From: Rubinisphaera italica | GTDB lineage: Bacteria > Planctomycetota > Planctomycetia > Planctomycetales > Planctomycetaceae | Length of the DNA: 64,000 nt | NCBI RefSeq assembly: GCF_007859715.1 | Contig: NZ_SJPG01000001.1 | Location: 3,374,728-3,438,727, forward strand | Direction: 5' to 3' | Shown here: positions 1 through 9,084 of the stretch, one piece after another | Numbering within the stretch: position 1 is the stretch's first letter | How the letters are laid out: every line of letters starts with the position of its first letter | Notes under the pieces: model-generated | What the model was told of the DNA's origin: nothing | The model's input: only the letters and a program-made list of their open reading frames with translations | The model's database searches: none | Translations under genes and position numbers: made by a program

Positions 1-807
1 GATCGCCATTCCCGATACCTACCCGACCGACGGGATTTGAATCGTTGTTTTCCAGGGTCCGATGACGGCAGTCTGGCTGCACGCATGGCGAAAATCATTT
101 ACGAAGAAATCGTCGGTCGGTCCGATTACGGGATCGATTTACACACGGCTGCGGTTCGGCGAACGAACTTTCCTTGTATTCGAGGTGATTTATCCAATCC
201 GGAAGTGGACCGCATGGCTCGCGCTTTTGGCTGTGAAATCATTCTTGATAATGTCGGCCCCGATGGTTCGTTCCGTCGAGAAGCAACTCTTGCAAACTGT
301 CCGACGATTGTGCTCGAAGCGGGAGAAGTCTGGAAAGTGGAGCCCGCAGTTGTCGAGTACTCAATCAATGGAATCGTTTCCGTTTTGACAGAACTCGAAA
401 TGGTCGATGGACTACGCTCTGATCCGCCGTTTCAAATCGTGATAAAAAAGTCAAAATGGGTTCGCGCGTCACGCGGGGGGTTTCTCCGCTTTCATGTTTC
501 TCCCGGAGATCTCGTGCGAGAGGGAAGCCCGCTGGCCACCAATACCAGCATTACCGGTGTGGAAAATAATTTCATCACAGCTCCTCACGATGCCATCGTG
601 CTGGGAATGACGACCCTCCCGTGTATTGCCCCAGGAGATCCGATTTGTCATCTCGGCTTCATTGATGAGAAGCACAAGGAACTCGAAAAACTCGTCAAGA
701 AATTGCCGTCAGACGGATTGCATGGCCGCACATCCGAACAACTTTCGACCAATGTCAGTGTCGTCGAACCGATGCCGCATCAAACATTAGATTCTCCCAT
801 CGAGTAA
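1..807 (+). CDS. Succinylglutamate desuccinylase/aspartoacylase-type (M14) protein, 5' truncated
   Basis: The reading frame is open from base 1, so the gene starts outside the window; the apparent TTG at 37 is internal. The first visible residues read RYLPDRRDLNRCFPG, a signature of the AstE/AspA-like zinc hydrolases. It is followed by the GIDLHTA block near the start and by VLEAGE, where the family places a catalytic glutamate. The C-terminal part (about residues 150-220) resembles the beta-rich domain of this family. Family members remove acyl groups from small amides, but the substrate cannot be told here. The zinc ligands in the N-terminal part are outside the window. About 165 nt without features follow before corA. 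Confidence 0.85.
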   Translation, partial: DRHSRYLPDRRDLNRCFPGSDDGSLAARMAKIIYEEIVGRSDYGIDLHTAAVRRTNFPCIRGDLSNPEVDRMARAFGCEIILDNVGPDGSFRREATLANCPTIVLEAGEVWKVEPAVVEYSINGIVSVLTELEMVDGLRSDPPFQIVIKKSKWVRASRGGFLRFHVSPGDLVREGSPLATNTSITGVENNFITAPHDAIVLGMTTLPCIAPGDPICHLGFIDEKHKELEKLVKKLPSDGLHGRTSEQLSTNVSVVEPMPHQTLDSPIE

Positions 808-972
808 TATACTGCAGAGTCTGATGCTATCTGAGGTCGATGAAATTCGCGTCTGTCGCAATTGGACTTACAGAGACTTGTGATCTTGACCGATCTCAAT
901 GAAAACATCTTGTATTGAGACATGACGAAAACTCTCGTACTGAAAATTAACTTCGCTCCAGGAGAATAATTC

Positions 973-2133
973 GTGAGCCGACTCGCCGAGCTTCGTAAGA
1001 AAATTGTTTCCAATACCAGGAGATTGCGTTTTCACCGCCCCGAGGTCGGCTCGCGACCAGGGGTTCTGGCATTTTCAGAAGAAGCGGCAGATACTCAAGT
1101 CAATGTGATTTGCTATGCACCAGAAGTGCATTTGCGAAATCCCGAGAAACTTCCCGAACTTATTCTCGATGAAAAACATCTGGTTTGGATCGATGTTCAG
1201 GGACTCGGTACCGCCGCAGAAATTCGGCGTATTGCCGAGATGGCACAAATTCCAGATCTCATGCTCGAAGATATGGTGAATGTTCCGCAGCGAAGTCATG
1301 CTTCGGCCCATGAAAACCGTTTGCTGGTAGTCACACGCATGGTGCGACCATTTGATCGGGCCGGATTATTTGTCGAGCAGGTCAGTATCTATCGCTATAA
1401 GAACATTGTTGTGACGTTTCAGGAAGCCGAAGGCGATGTCTTCTCGCCCATTCGGGATCGTCTGAAACTCGGTCGAGGCCCATTACGAAATGGGACTTCT
1501 GATTTTCTTGTTTACACACTACTCGATACGATCATCGATGCTTATTTCCCTTTGCTCGAACATCTGGCGGATCGCCTGCAACTACTCGAGCATTATGCTC
1601 TCACGCGGCCGACGTCTGCTCTGCTGAGGTATCTGGTCGAGTCCAGAAATGAAATCGTCCGACTGCATCGTGCCATCAAACCTCAAAAGGAAGTCTTACA
1701 GACACTGATCCGCAACAAGCAAAATCTATTGGGAGCCAATGTCCTGGTTCATCTGGAAGACACATACGATCATGCACTTCAGGCGAGTGATGTTTCAGAA
1801 ACGTTACGGGAAATGTCGGTCAACCTGCTGAATTTATATATGTCGTCAATGGCAAATCATACGAATGACAAAATGAAGGTGCTGACTATCATGGCCAGTA
1901 TTTTCATACCACTGACTTTTATCGCAGGTATTTATGGTATGAACTTCGAATACATGCCTGAACTGCATGCTAAATGGGGTTATCCGGCTGTCTGGTTACT
2001 GATGTCGGCAACTGCGTTTTCTCTGTTATATTATTTCTATCGCAAAGGTTGGCTGGGGGAAAATAACCGGGAAATCGATTTGACACTCCGGGAACATCTG
2101 GCGGAAATGCAACTCCCACAAAAACCGAATTAA
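973..2133 (+). CDS. corA: CorA-type magnesium/cobalt channel
   Basis: This 386-residue protein is of normal CorA length. It has a long soluble N-terminal domain with helical stretches and two C-terminal membrane helices. The first helix (near IMASIFIPLTFIAGIYGMNF) ends in the GMN motif at about residue 322, the selectivity signature of CorA channels, followed by an acidic loop (EYMPEL). The second helix lies at about 335-360. The GTG start at 973 is chosen because GGAG lies at a suitable distance (CAGGAGAATAATTC before GTG). It would act as a homopentamer in the inner membrane for passive Mg2+ (or Co2+) uptake. It is monocistronic: a GC-rich palindromic repeat lies between it and the next gene. 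Confidence 0.93.
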   Translation: MSRLAELRKKIVSNTRRLRFHRPEVGSRPGVLAFSEEAADTQVNVICYAPEVHLRNPEKLPELILDEKHLVWIDVQGLGTAAEIRRIAEMAQIPDLMLEDMVNVPQRSHASAHENRLLVVTRMVRPFDRAGLFVEQVSIYRYKNIVVTFQEAEGDVFSPIRDRLKLGRGPLRNGTSDFLVYTLLDTIIDAYFPLLEHLADRLQLLEHYALTRPTSALLRYLVESRNEIVRLHRAIKPQKEVLQTLIRNKQNLLGANVLVHLEDTYDHALQASDVSETLREMSVNLLNLYMSSMANHTNDKMKVLTIMASIFIPLTFIAGIYGMNFEYMPELHAKWGYPAVWLLMSATAFSLLYYFYRKGWLGENNREIDLTLREHLAEMQLPQKPN

Positions 2134-2186
2134 ACCCTGTTCCAATTGGAAACCGGATCTCCTTGTACATCTTGAAAAGGTCTTCC

Positions 2187-2271
2187 GGGGTGGCGGGGGC
2201 GCTCCGCTTCAGCGGAAGCCCCCGGACGTTTAATCATTCGGGGGCTTCTCTTCGAGAGCGCCCCCGCCACC
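2187..2271 (+). repeat. GC-rich cruciform repeat, copy R1
   Basis: The ends GGGGTGGCGGGGGCGCTC and GAGCGCCCCCGCCACCC are inverted copies. Each arm carries its own small palindrome (CCGCTTCAGCGG; CTTCTCTTCGAGAG), and a short A/T-rich centre separates CCCCCG from CGGGGG. Close copies lie at 28597-28680 (opposite orientation), 49594-49680 and 58862-58947. In R1 and the 49.6 kb copy the similarity continues upstream (CTGTTCCAATTGGAAACC, from 2135 and 49541) and a little downstream (TTTGATT), so the mobile unit may be about 150 bp. It sits between corA and the DUF502 gene. Confidence 0.85.
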
Positions 2272-2442
2272 CGCCTTTGATTGTTTTCCGTTATCACTCT
2301 GGCACGAACCAGTGTTCTTACAAATTGTTGAATTTCTCCGGTTTTCATTGGGAACGCGGTATAGTGGAGTTAAACGGGCTCAAATGTCCTGAAATTCTGA
2401 GCATCGCGATGTCTAACGATAACCTTCACCTGGATAAATTTT

Positions 2443-3153
2443 ATGACTGAATCAGTAAGCGAGACGCCAGTGGAAGCTCCCACATTAACGACACGCCAGC
2501 GAATGTTTCGTCGCCTTGTAGGAGGTGTGTTATTTGTGATGCCAGCAGTGATTACCATCGCGGTGGTCTACCAAATTTTTTTAATGGTCCATCGATGGAT
2601 TATCGCACCGGTCACCTTATTTATTATTCCCAGGCATTTTGAAGATGACTATTTGAACGGCTGGTGGTTGGTCACACCCTTCATTTCCCTATTTGCCGTC
2701 TTCGGAATTTTGTATCTGGCAGGCTACCTGTTTCAGACCCGGCTGAGAAACTGGCTAAACTGGTTATTCTCCAATGTACCAGGTATTTCAACAATTTATG
2801 TGGCAATTATGGATGTCTTGTATGCTTATCAGGGACCGGATGGGCTGAAGAAAATCGATAAAGTCGTGCTCGTCCCTTTTCCTCACGAACGCGCCCGGGC
2901 AGCTGGCTATCTGATGTCCCGCTCTCGGGATATTGATACGGGCGATGAACTGGTTTGTGTTTATATTCCACTCGGCTTGTTTCCACCTTCAGGATACACG
3001 CTAATCTACCGCAGTGAAGACGTCATCATCACCGATTGGGAAGCCACAGATGGCTGGAAGATTCTGCTCTCTGCCGGATTGACCCTACCCGAGAAATTAC
3101 CATATCGAATGCCTGCCCCACACACTTCAAAAGTGGTGGCAAAAGATTCCTAA
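2443..3153 (+). CDS. DUF502 family membrane protein
   Basis: The 236-residue product has the DUF502 layout. A short polar N-terminus leads into a first membrane helix (about residues 28-50, starting near GGVLFVMPAVITI) and a second helix at about 80-100. A conserved soluble C-terminal part follows, with P-rich loops such as VPFPHERARAAGYLMS and VYIPLGLFPPSGYTL. DUF502 proteins occur widely in bacteria and have no firmly established function. It lies downstream of repeat R1 and upstream of the histidine kinase, with about 200 nt on that side, so cotranscription is not evident. Confidence 0.85.
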   Translation: MTESVSETPVEAPTLTTRQRMFRRLVGGVLFVMPAVITIAVVYQIFLMVHRWIIAPVTLFIIPRHFEDDYLNGWWLVTPFISLFAVFGILYLAGYLFQTRLRNWLNWLFSNVPGISTIYVAIMDVLYAYQGPDGLKKIDKVVLVPFPHERARAAGYLMSRSRDIDTGDELVCVYIPLGLFPPSGYTLIYRSEDVIITDWEATDGWKILLSAGLTLPEKLPYRMPAPHTSKVVAKDS

Positions 3154-3353
3154 GCTTTAGCAAGGAGCGATTGCCTGGATCCGCTTTCCCGATCGGTCTC
3201 TGTGCGACTAACAGTTCCATTTCCAATGGTCGTCGACGTATTCAATTCGATTTGTGACTATTTTCTGGCAGGATTTTGAACTCTGCTTTGCGAATTTGTT
3301 CAAACTTGCTAAATTATCTTCTGATTCAACGCATCTGGACAGGGAGGGACGAT

Positions 3354-4958
3354 GTGTTTCTAACATGCTCTATTCGACGTAAGCTGTTTGTACAGTTTGC
3401 TTTAGTATTCTTCATACTGCTCATCATGGCGATCGCCTCCATTGTGGGGTTGGTTTCCTATCGTCACGTTGTGACAGATCTCGAGTTCAGTATTAAGGAT
3501 GCTCCGCGCAAAGCCGACTTAATTGTCGCCATCGATATTCTCTTCGAGCCGCTTCTGTATCATCCTCCCGAAAACGGGAATTACGATCCGGAAAATTTCG
3601 CTGCATTTCAGCATCAACAATTTGGCATGGCGTTAAGGCGTTCCAAAGAAGAGATCCGAGATTTTCTTAAATGTCTTGAAAATATTCCCCCAAATTCTTC
3701 AATTCAGGCCGACGATTATTCTCTGCTCCGCACGCGAGTCATTGATACGATCACTTTTCTTGAAGAACAGCAGATGGCGGGCCTGTTGATTGATCCGAAA
3801 CAGCGTCAGCAACAGGTCGGTAATTTTTTACAGCAACTCAATGCACTGCATAAATTTGTGAATTCTGTCCCCGATCCTTTTGAGGTCTTTCTGCCTCGAC
3901 TGGCCGAAGCGGAGCGGAATCTGCAGGCTTGTCTGGTTATTGTTATTATCTCATTTATCCTGGCCTTCCTGCTATTCCTGGGAGTTATCGGATGGAGCAA
4001 TCACTGGATTTTTGAACCGATTCAGGTTTTGCACAAAGCGGCAAAACGGGTTGCCAATGGAGATTTTCAATACCGAGCCGAAATGAAAAAAACCGGCGAT
4101 GAAATGAACGACCTGGCCGATGTGTTCAATCAGGTCACCGCTCAGTTTCATGAGATCAATCAGGATCTCGATCGCAAAGTGAATGAAAAAACGAAAGCGC
4201 TGATTCGTTCCGAACGACTGGCTGGTGTCGGCTTTCTCGCATCAGGTGTCGCCCACGAAATCAACAATCCTCTGCATGTCATTTCTACGATTGCCGACTC
4301 ACTCGAAATGCAGGCTGCGACGGTCTTAGAAGGATGTCCGGAAGCAGACCGGGAAGTTTTCACAAAATACCTCGGCATGATCCAGACGGAAGCGTTCCGC
4401 TGCCAGGAGATTACGGAAAAGTTACTCAGTTTTGCCCGCGGTCAGGAAGTGACACGGTCTCAAACCAACCTGACCGAATTGACAAACGATGTTGTCAGCA
4501 TGGTTTCCCATCTGAGTAAATTCCGTGACCGGGATGTTAAAGTGCTGACAGTCGATCCTGTTTATGCGGAGGTCAACTCTGGTGAAATGAAGCAGGTTGT
4601 TCTCAATATGGTATCCAATGCTCTCGAATCAATGGATCCTGGTGGTAAACTCGAAATTGAATTGATGCCGATTCGCAGTCAGGTCAATATTATTTTTCGC
4701 GACAATGGCTGCGGCATGACGCAGGAAACTCAGGAGCAACTTTTCGATCCCTTCTTTACCCAACGAAAGGGAGGCGGCGGAACCGGATTGGGATTATCAA
4801 TTACGCATCGCATCGTCGAAGACCACAACGGTTCGATTGAAGTTTCCAGTGATGGACCTGGCATGGGCAGCACATTCCGAATTCGCATTCCCCGTCGTGT
4901 GGATGAATCCATCAGCGAAGAGACAATCTACGAAGAATCCAGTTACTATGCTGCTTGA
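3354..4958 (+). CDS. Membrane-bound sensor histidine kinase (NtrB-like core)
   Basis: The frame is open from 3276, but GTG at 3354 is preferred because AGGGAGGGA lies just upstream; this gives 534 residues. Two membrane helices (about 12-36 and 193-216) enclose a roughly 155-residue sensor region. A HAMP linker follows (about 217-270), then a short coiled stretch. The HisKA box is AHEINNPLHVI (phospho-acceptor His near residue 300). The HATPase domain shows the N box (NMVSNALESMD), G1 (DNGCGM) and G2 (GGTGLGLSI). All catalytic boxes are present, so it should autophosphorylate. No response regulator is adjacent; the NtrC-type regulator at 24.0 kb is too far away to pair by position. The signal is unknown. 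Confidence 0.93.
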   Translation: MFLTCSIRRKLFVQFALVFFILLIMAIASIVGLVSYRHVVTDLEFSIKDAPRKADLIVAIDILFEPLLYHPPENGNYDPENFAAFQHQQFGMALRRSKEEIRDFLKCLENIPPNSSIQADDYSLLRTRVIDTITFLEEQQMAGLLIDPKQRQQQVGNFLQQLNALHKFVNSVPDPFEVFLPRLAEAERNLQACLVIVIISFILAFLLFLGVIGWSNHWIFEPIQVLHKAAKRVANGDFQYRAEMKKTGDEMNDLADVFNQVTAQFHEINQDLDRKVNEKTKALIRSERLAGVGFLASGVAHEINNPLHVISTIADSLEMQAATVLEGCPEADREVFTKYLGMIQTEAFRCQEITEKLLSFARGQEVTRSQTNLTELTNDVVSMVSHLSKFRDRDVKVLTVDPVYAEVNSGEMKQVVLNMVSNALESMDPGGKLEIELMPIRSQVNIIFRDNGCGMTQETQEQLFDPFFTQRKGGGGTGLGLSITHRIVEDHNGSIEVSSDGPGMGSTFRIRIPRRVDESISEETIYEESSYYAA

Positions 4959-4994
4959 TGAGTGGCAACACTCTGTGGATCAGGCATTTCCGAC

Positions 4995-5183
4995 ATGATG
5001 AACGAAGCCAGTTATGTTTGTGATTCCTGTGGCGAAGAAATTGTGATCCCGATCGATATCACAGCCGGGAATTCGCAGGAGTACGTCGAAGATTGCCCTG
5101 TCTGCTGTCATCCCCATGTCGTGCATGTCGAAATACTCGATGAAGAGAATGTCCAAGCGTGGGCGGAACCGGAATCCGACTGA
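4995..5183 (+). CDS. CPxCG-type cysteine-rich small protein
   Basis: A 62-residue protein beginning MMNEASYVC. It has CDSCG near the N-terminus and CPVCC about 35 residues later, so two Cys pairs that would form one zinc ribbon, then an acidic tail (ILDEENVQAW). This matches the small CPXCG family found beside many bacterial genes, whose role is not established. The longer frame from GTG 4962 would add a stretch without similarity to the family, so ATG 4995 was chosen (ATG 4998 is also possible). It begins 36 nt after the histidine kinase and may be cotranscribed with it. Confidence 0.8.
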   Translation: MMNEASYVCDSCGEEIVIPIDITAGNSQEYVEDCPVCCHPHVVHVEILDEENVQAWAEPESD

Positions 5184-5227
5184 TTGAATTTCCTCGCCCC
5201 CAAGGTCCTCTCTGAGACCATAAGATC

Positions 5228-5332
5228 AGTCCCCTCTCCCTCTGTGAGAGAGTCAGGGTGAGGGAAATAGACATGAAAATACTATTGAAGCCGAGTGAAT
5301 CCCCTCATCAGGCCTTCAGTACTTCTCCGCTG
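5228..5332. repeat. Dispersed repeat with CCCCTCTCCC and GGTGAGGG ends (copy 1)
   Basis: AGTCCCCTCTCC ... CAGGGTGAGGG is followed about 45 nt later by CCCCTCATCAGGCCTTCAG and CTTCTCCGC. The same two blocks in the same order occur at 50911-51018 (AGTCCCCTCTCC, TCAGGGTGAGGG, CCCCTCATCCGGCCTTCGG, CTTCTCCCCC). It lies in the gap between the convergent CPxCG and ExeA-like genes. It does not look coding. Confidence 0.7.
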
Positions 5333-5438
5333 GTGGATTGTTCGGCTTAAAACTTCGGGTTGAGTGCCACTGACTTCGTCAGTGCAAATCGAGACGAACA
5401 CTGAAGTGACAATGCACTGGCATAGCAATTGCCAACCT

Positions 5439-5543
5439 GGAGCATATTCAAAAATCACCTGCAGCGCTCGGCAGGAGCAAACTCAGTGTTTTACGGTCTT
5501 TTGGAGTCCAGGCGACTGCAGAAACCATTTGAAAATGGTCTAA
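5439..5543 (+). repeat. 105-nt dispersed repeat, copy A
   Basis: The copy begins GGAGCATATTCAAAAATCAC, has CAGGAGCAAACTCAG in the middle, and ends GCGACTGCAGAAACC followed by ATTTGAAAATGGTCTAA. The end contains the perfect hairpin ACCATTT-GA-AAATGGT. Related copies are at 59815-59918 (same strand), 30906-31011 (opposite strand), a 3' fragment at 55996-56027 and a degenerate copy at 23890-23961. Copy A lies between convergent genes. Directly after it is AATTGGAACAGGG, the inverse of the CCTGTTCCAATT block that flanks GC-rich repeat R1. Confidence 0.8.
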
Positions 5544-5609
5544 TATTTAATTGGAACAGGGCACAAGGAGAAGGAAAGATTATCGCTCCCCGATGAGAAG
5601 TGAAACCCC

Positions 5610-7424
5610 TTACTCAACATCATAATCCGGCTCGACAATATCGTGTCGAGCGGTTTTTGAGTCGATTGGTCCACCAAAGACATCTTCTGGATGAGGCACG
5701 TAATCTTCATCGTGATATCCGAGTTCTGAACTGACATCCGTGCACATATTGAGCACGGACTGCCCGATACGGGTTTCAAGTTCATCTTCCTCACACAAGC
5801 CCTGTTCCTCTCGTAAAATTGATTCGAGTTCATCGAGTTGTCCGAGGCGACGTGCATCCATCGCAGCATAGCGATCGAGAATTGCCTCTGCTTCAATCAC
5901 CTGCTCATCAAGTTCTTCAGTCAAGACGGCCTCAGCTGCAACTTCAATTGAATCGGTTTCAGGAGTCTCATTGAGTTCGATCTGAGCAAAACTTTCATCA
6001 TCACCAGCATCATCACCAGCATCATCATCAGTCACATTTTCTTCACTGGGAGCAACAACCTCCGCTTCCGGAATCATGGCAGACTCTTCAGGAACAGATT
6101 CATGTTCAATTTTTGAGTAGAGTTCCCGTGACAAGTCCAGTTCCAGAAGAGCCAGTTCATTATCGATATCATCGAATGCAGAATTAAAATCATCCTCTAT
6201 CTCGGATTCCATGGAAATATCTTCCCTGGTTAAGTCAGGCTCTTCAGCTGCTTCCAGAACACTACTTTCCAATTCTGACTCAGAATCATCCAAGGCTTCA
6301 ATTTCCGCCTCGGTTTCAGCGTTATTTTCAGCAACCTCGACAGTATTTGTTTCGACGCCTGTTTCAATGCCCACAGAAACGTGAGGCTCAGGCGGAGTTT
6401 CAATGGGTGCTGCTCCGATTTCGATCGAGCAGGCTTCTTCGTCGAAGAATGTCTCATCTTCCAGATGCTCTACGGGACTTTCCAGCATCTCGGTATCCGA
6501 CTCCTGCAGCAACTCTTCGTCAGAACCCCATTCGATTGTATCAGAATGAAGTTCATTCTCGGAATTACTTTCTTCTGATACAGATTCGACAAGAGGTGGA
6601 ATATTCCAGTGTAATGGCAGCTTTTGAAGATCACTCAGAGCGGATCGCACAATCTGGTCGGTTACGGTGGAACTGTTTGAGTGAAACGCCAGTGAACAGG
6701 CATGATCACACAATTGGTTCAAACATCGTGGACTTCCATCTGCAGCATAAATTGCTGTTTCAAGAGCGGCTTCCTCAAAAATCTTTAGCAGATCGCCACC
6801 ACACTGCTTCACTCGTGTCATCAGATATTCGAGCGATTCCTGTTTTGTCAGACTGTCGAGACAGACGTGAGCTTCCAGCTTATGATTAATCGCTTCCAGA
6901 CTGCGTCGCGTCAAAATATCTTCCAATGCCGGCTGACCACTGAGAATTATCCGAAAGATTGGTCGCGAATGATGGATAAAATTTGTCAACGACCGAAGTT
7001 CTTCCAGGACATGTTCGCCCAGAAGATGAGCTTCATCGACAATCAGGACGACGCCAGTGCGGTACATACATAAATCTCGACCGTGGGCAACAAGTTCGAG
7101 CCGCAACTCCTGTTCGGTCATTTTTCGATACGGGCGTCGAAGTTCAAACAATATTGCCTGAAGCAATGAACTTCGAGTTGGAAAACTGGCATTCAACAGG
7201 AGTACAGGCAGCGGATCATCAGCCAGTTTCTCTGCCAGGGTTTTGCAAAGCAGAGTTTTTCCAATCCCCGCCGCTCCAGTCAGCATGCCAATTCCGACTC
7301 CCTGACGAGCAGTCCGTTCGAGCGTTTCTATTGCATGACTGAACGTTTTTGATTGGAACACAAAACGCGAATCGGGGGCAGCCGAAAATGGGCGATCCTG
7401 CAATTGAAAATGTGTTTCGTACAT
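5610..7424 (-). CDS. ExeA-like AAA ATPase with long acidic C-terminal tail
   Basis: Residues 1-275 are an ExeA/GspA-type AAA ATPase. The N-terminal MYETHFQLQDRPFSAAPD is the family opening, Walker A is GAAGIGKT (50-57), Walker B is VVLIVDEAH (D130, E131), and an arginine-rich sensor region and the GSPRCLNQLCDHA block follow. ExeA proteins energise assembly of type II secretion or pilus systems and often carry a peptidoglycan-binding domain. Here the C-terminal half (about 285-604) is instead extremely rich in Glu and Asp, low in complexity and predicted disordered, with DDAGDDAGDD as a short internal repeat. No secretion genes are adjacent. The gene is divergent from phoH. The tail may be a protein-protein or ion-binding region; its function is unknown. 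Confidence 0.88.
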   Translation of the reverse strand: MYETHFQLQDRPFSAAPDSRFVFQSKTFSHAIETLERTARQGVGIGMLTGAAGIGKTLLCKTLAEKLADDPLPVLLLNASFPTRSSLLQAILFELRRPYRKMTEQELRLELVAHGRDLCMYRTGVVLIVDEAHLLGEHVLEELRSLTNFIHHSRPIFRIILSGQPALEDILTRRSLEAINHKLEAHVCLDSLTKQESLEYLMTRVKQCGGDLLKIFEEAALETAIYAADGSPRCLNQLCDHACSLAFHSNSSTVTDQIVRSALSDLQKLPLHWNIPPLVESVSEESNSENELHSDTIEWGSDEELLQESDTEMLESPVEHLEDETFFDEEACSIEIGAAPIETPPEPHVSVGIETGVETNTVEVAENNAETEAEIEALDDSESELESSVLEAAEEPDLTREDISMESEIEDDFNSAFDDIDNELALLELDLSRELYSKIEHESVPEESAMIPEAEVVAPSEENVTDDDAGDDAGDDESFAQIELNETPETDSIEVAAEAVLTEELDEQVIEAEAILDRYAAMDARRLGQLDELESILREEQGLCEEDELETRIGQSVLNMCTDVSSELGYHDEDYVPHPEDVFGGPIDSKTARHDIVEPDYDVE

Positions 7425-7859
7425 TCGCCGAACATCCCTGTCACGAGCGTGTCTGGTAAGACACCCTGAGTTGAACCATCTTCATGATGGCATGTGTGGT
7501 GAAAACTCAAACATTTTCAGGTCAGTCAGCCGCGAAAAGTAGTCCTGAATGGAATCAGTCTTCTTCTGCGAGATGACGAACTGTCCTGGAAATGCTTCAG
7601 TCACAGATATACCAGTTTCGATAACAACCGGCGCTATCGTCAAAATCGGCAAATATTCTCAAAAGCTTGAACTCGACCTGCCCTCCAACGAACATATCAA
7701 CAGGCTGAAGTTTGATTCCGGAAAAATCCACATGGATCGCAGGATTTCAGACTTTCGTGGCCTGTCGACTTGAATAAAATTGAATGCATGAAACAATTTA
7801 TGAAAGATATTCAATCGAATCCTGTTTCATCAATGAGATCTGGAATGAGAAAGGTCTGC
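7425..7859. other. Intergenic region between divergent ExeA-like and phoH genes
   Basis: This 435-nt gap must hold the promoters of both divergent genes. A short hairpin CCATCTTCATGATGG occurs near 7478-7492. A 74-codon frame at 7549-7773 and in-frame TTG/ATG codons at 7770-7848 are present, but none has a ribosome binding site or recognisable protein similarity. I see no other feature. Confidence 0.5.
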
Positions 7860-8849
7860 GTGGCAATTACAGATACTTCAGAAAATCTAATGACGATTGA
7901 CGCTCCCATCGAGCGAATTCGACTCGTCTTTGGCCCTCAAGATGCTCACTTACGGGCATTATTGAAGTCGATTCCCGTAAATGTCGTCTCAGTTGATGAC
8001 CAGATTCGTATTACGGGAGAGAATACCGCAGATGTCAATAAAGCCCTGGAAGTGCTTCAAACACTCTGTGATAAGGTCAAAGACCGTCAGGAAATTACCT
8101 CCAAGGAAGTGAATAGACTGTTGGAGCCGACTGTCATTTTAGATGATCCTGTCGAAGACGATTTACAAAATCCCAAATCCGAACGACCTGTCCCTCGAAA
8201 ACAGGTCGCAGGAAAGGTCACTGCGAAAACCAGCGGTCAGGCGCGCTACATGCATGCGATTGCCGAGAATGATCTGGTCTTTTGCAGCGGACCTGCAGGC
8301 TCGGGGAAAACCTATCTGGCGGTTGCAATGGCCCTTGAAGCTCTGCGATTGGAACGGGTACGAAAAATTGTACTCGTGCGACCTGCTGTCGAAGCCGGAG
8401 AACGGCTCGGTTTTTTGCCAGGGGATATGCTGGCCAAAGTGAATCCTTTTTTACGGCCACTGCTCGATGCACTTCGCGACATGCTCGATTTCGACACCGT
8501 CCAAAAGTACATCGAACACGATGTGATTGAAATTGTGCCTCTGGCCTTTATGAGGGGACGAACACTCAACGACACATTCATGATTCTGGACGAAGCCCAA
8601 AATACGACGATCACTCAGATGAAAATGTTTTTGACTCGAATGGGAACAGAGTCGAAAATTGTTGTGACTGGCGATGAAACGCAAAACGATTTACCAGCCA
8701 ATGTTCAAAGTGGACTTTCCGATGCGATGCGTCGACTGGGAAAAATATCGGGAATCGCCAACGTAAAACTCGATGGGCGAGATATCGTCCGCCATCGACT
8801 CGTCCGTGAAATTGTCAATGCTTATGACAATCTGACCAACAAAAAATAA
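7860..8849 (+). CDS. phoH: PhoH family ATPase
   Basis: GTG 7860 is preferred: AAAGG lies just upstream, and the resulting N-terminus ([16 protein letters not shown]) matches the short N-terminal domain of PhoH/PhoL proteins. In-frame starts at 7770, 7788, 7800, 7833 and 7848 would only add unrelated residues. The product is about 329 residues, normal for the family. The N-terminal KH-like part covers about residues 1-90. The ATPase domain has Walker A GPAGSGKT (144-151), [15 protein letters not shown], and Walker [11 protein letters not shown] near 241. PhoH proteins are predicted RNA-associated ATPases/helicases linked to ribosome quality control. The next gene encodes the HD phosphohydrolase usually found beside it; ybeY, its frequent third partner, is not here. 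Confidence 0.92.
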   Translation: MAITDTSENLMTIDAPIERIRLVFGPQDAHLRALLKSIPVNVVSVDDQIRITGENTADVNKALEVLQTLCDKVKDRQEITSKEVNRLLEPTVILDDPVEDDLQNPKSERPVPRKQVAGKVTAKTSGQARYMHAIAENDLVFCSGPAGSGKTYLAVAMALEALRLERVRKIVLVRPAVEAGERLGFLPGDMLAKVNPFLRPLLDALRDMLDFDTVQKYIEHDVIEIVPLAFMRGRTLNDTFMILDEAQNTTITQMKMFLTRMGTESKIVVTGDETQNDLPANVQSGLSDAMRRLGKISGIANVKLDGRDIVRHRLVREIVNAYDNLTNKK

Positions 8850-9084
8850 GTGTCTCTCAGGTCAGAATTCTTGAGAATTACATCGACCGGATATGGTATC
8901 AAAGAGACCTGACACCGCCATTTAGCAGATATTCCAGTTGATATTTGTTATGATTTTGCTTTCACATTTCCAGGAAACAGCCGTTAACATTTTACACAAT
9001 GGTCTCCCGGAATCAGGATCTTCAAGGAATATTCACGTTCAGCGACAGAGTTATATTAATCATATGGTTCTCATCCGGTAGTCC

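Noticed and set aside
2163..2450. 95-codon plus-strand frame across repeat R1
   Set aside because: It reads through the GC-rich palindrome; a similar frame appears at 49434 for copy R3, which shows it is repeat-derived.
7549..7773. 74-codon frame upstream of phoH
   Set aside because: No ribosome binding site or protein-like pattern; it lies in the divergent promoter gap.
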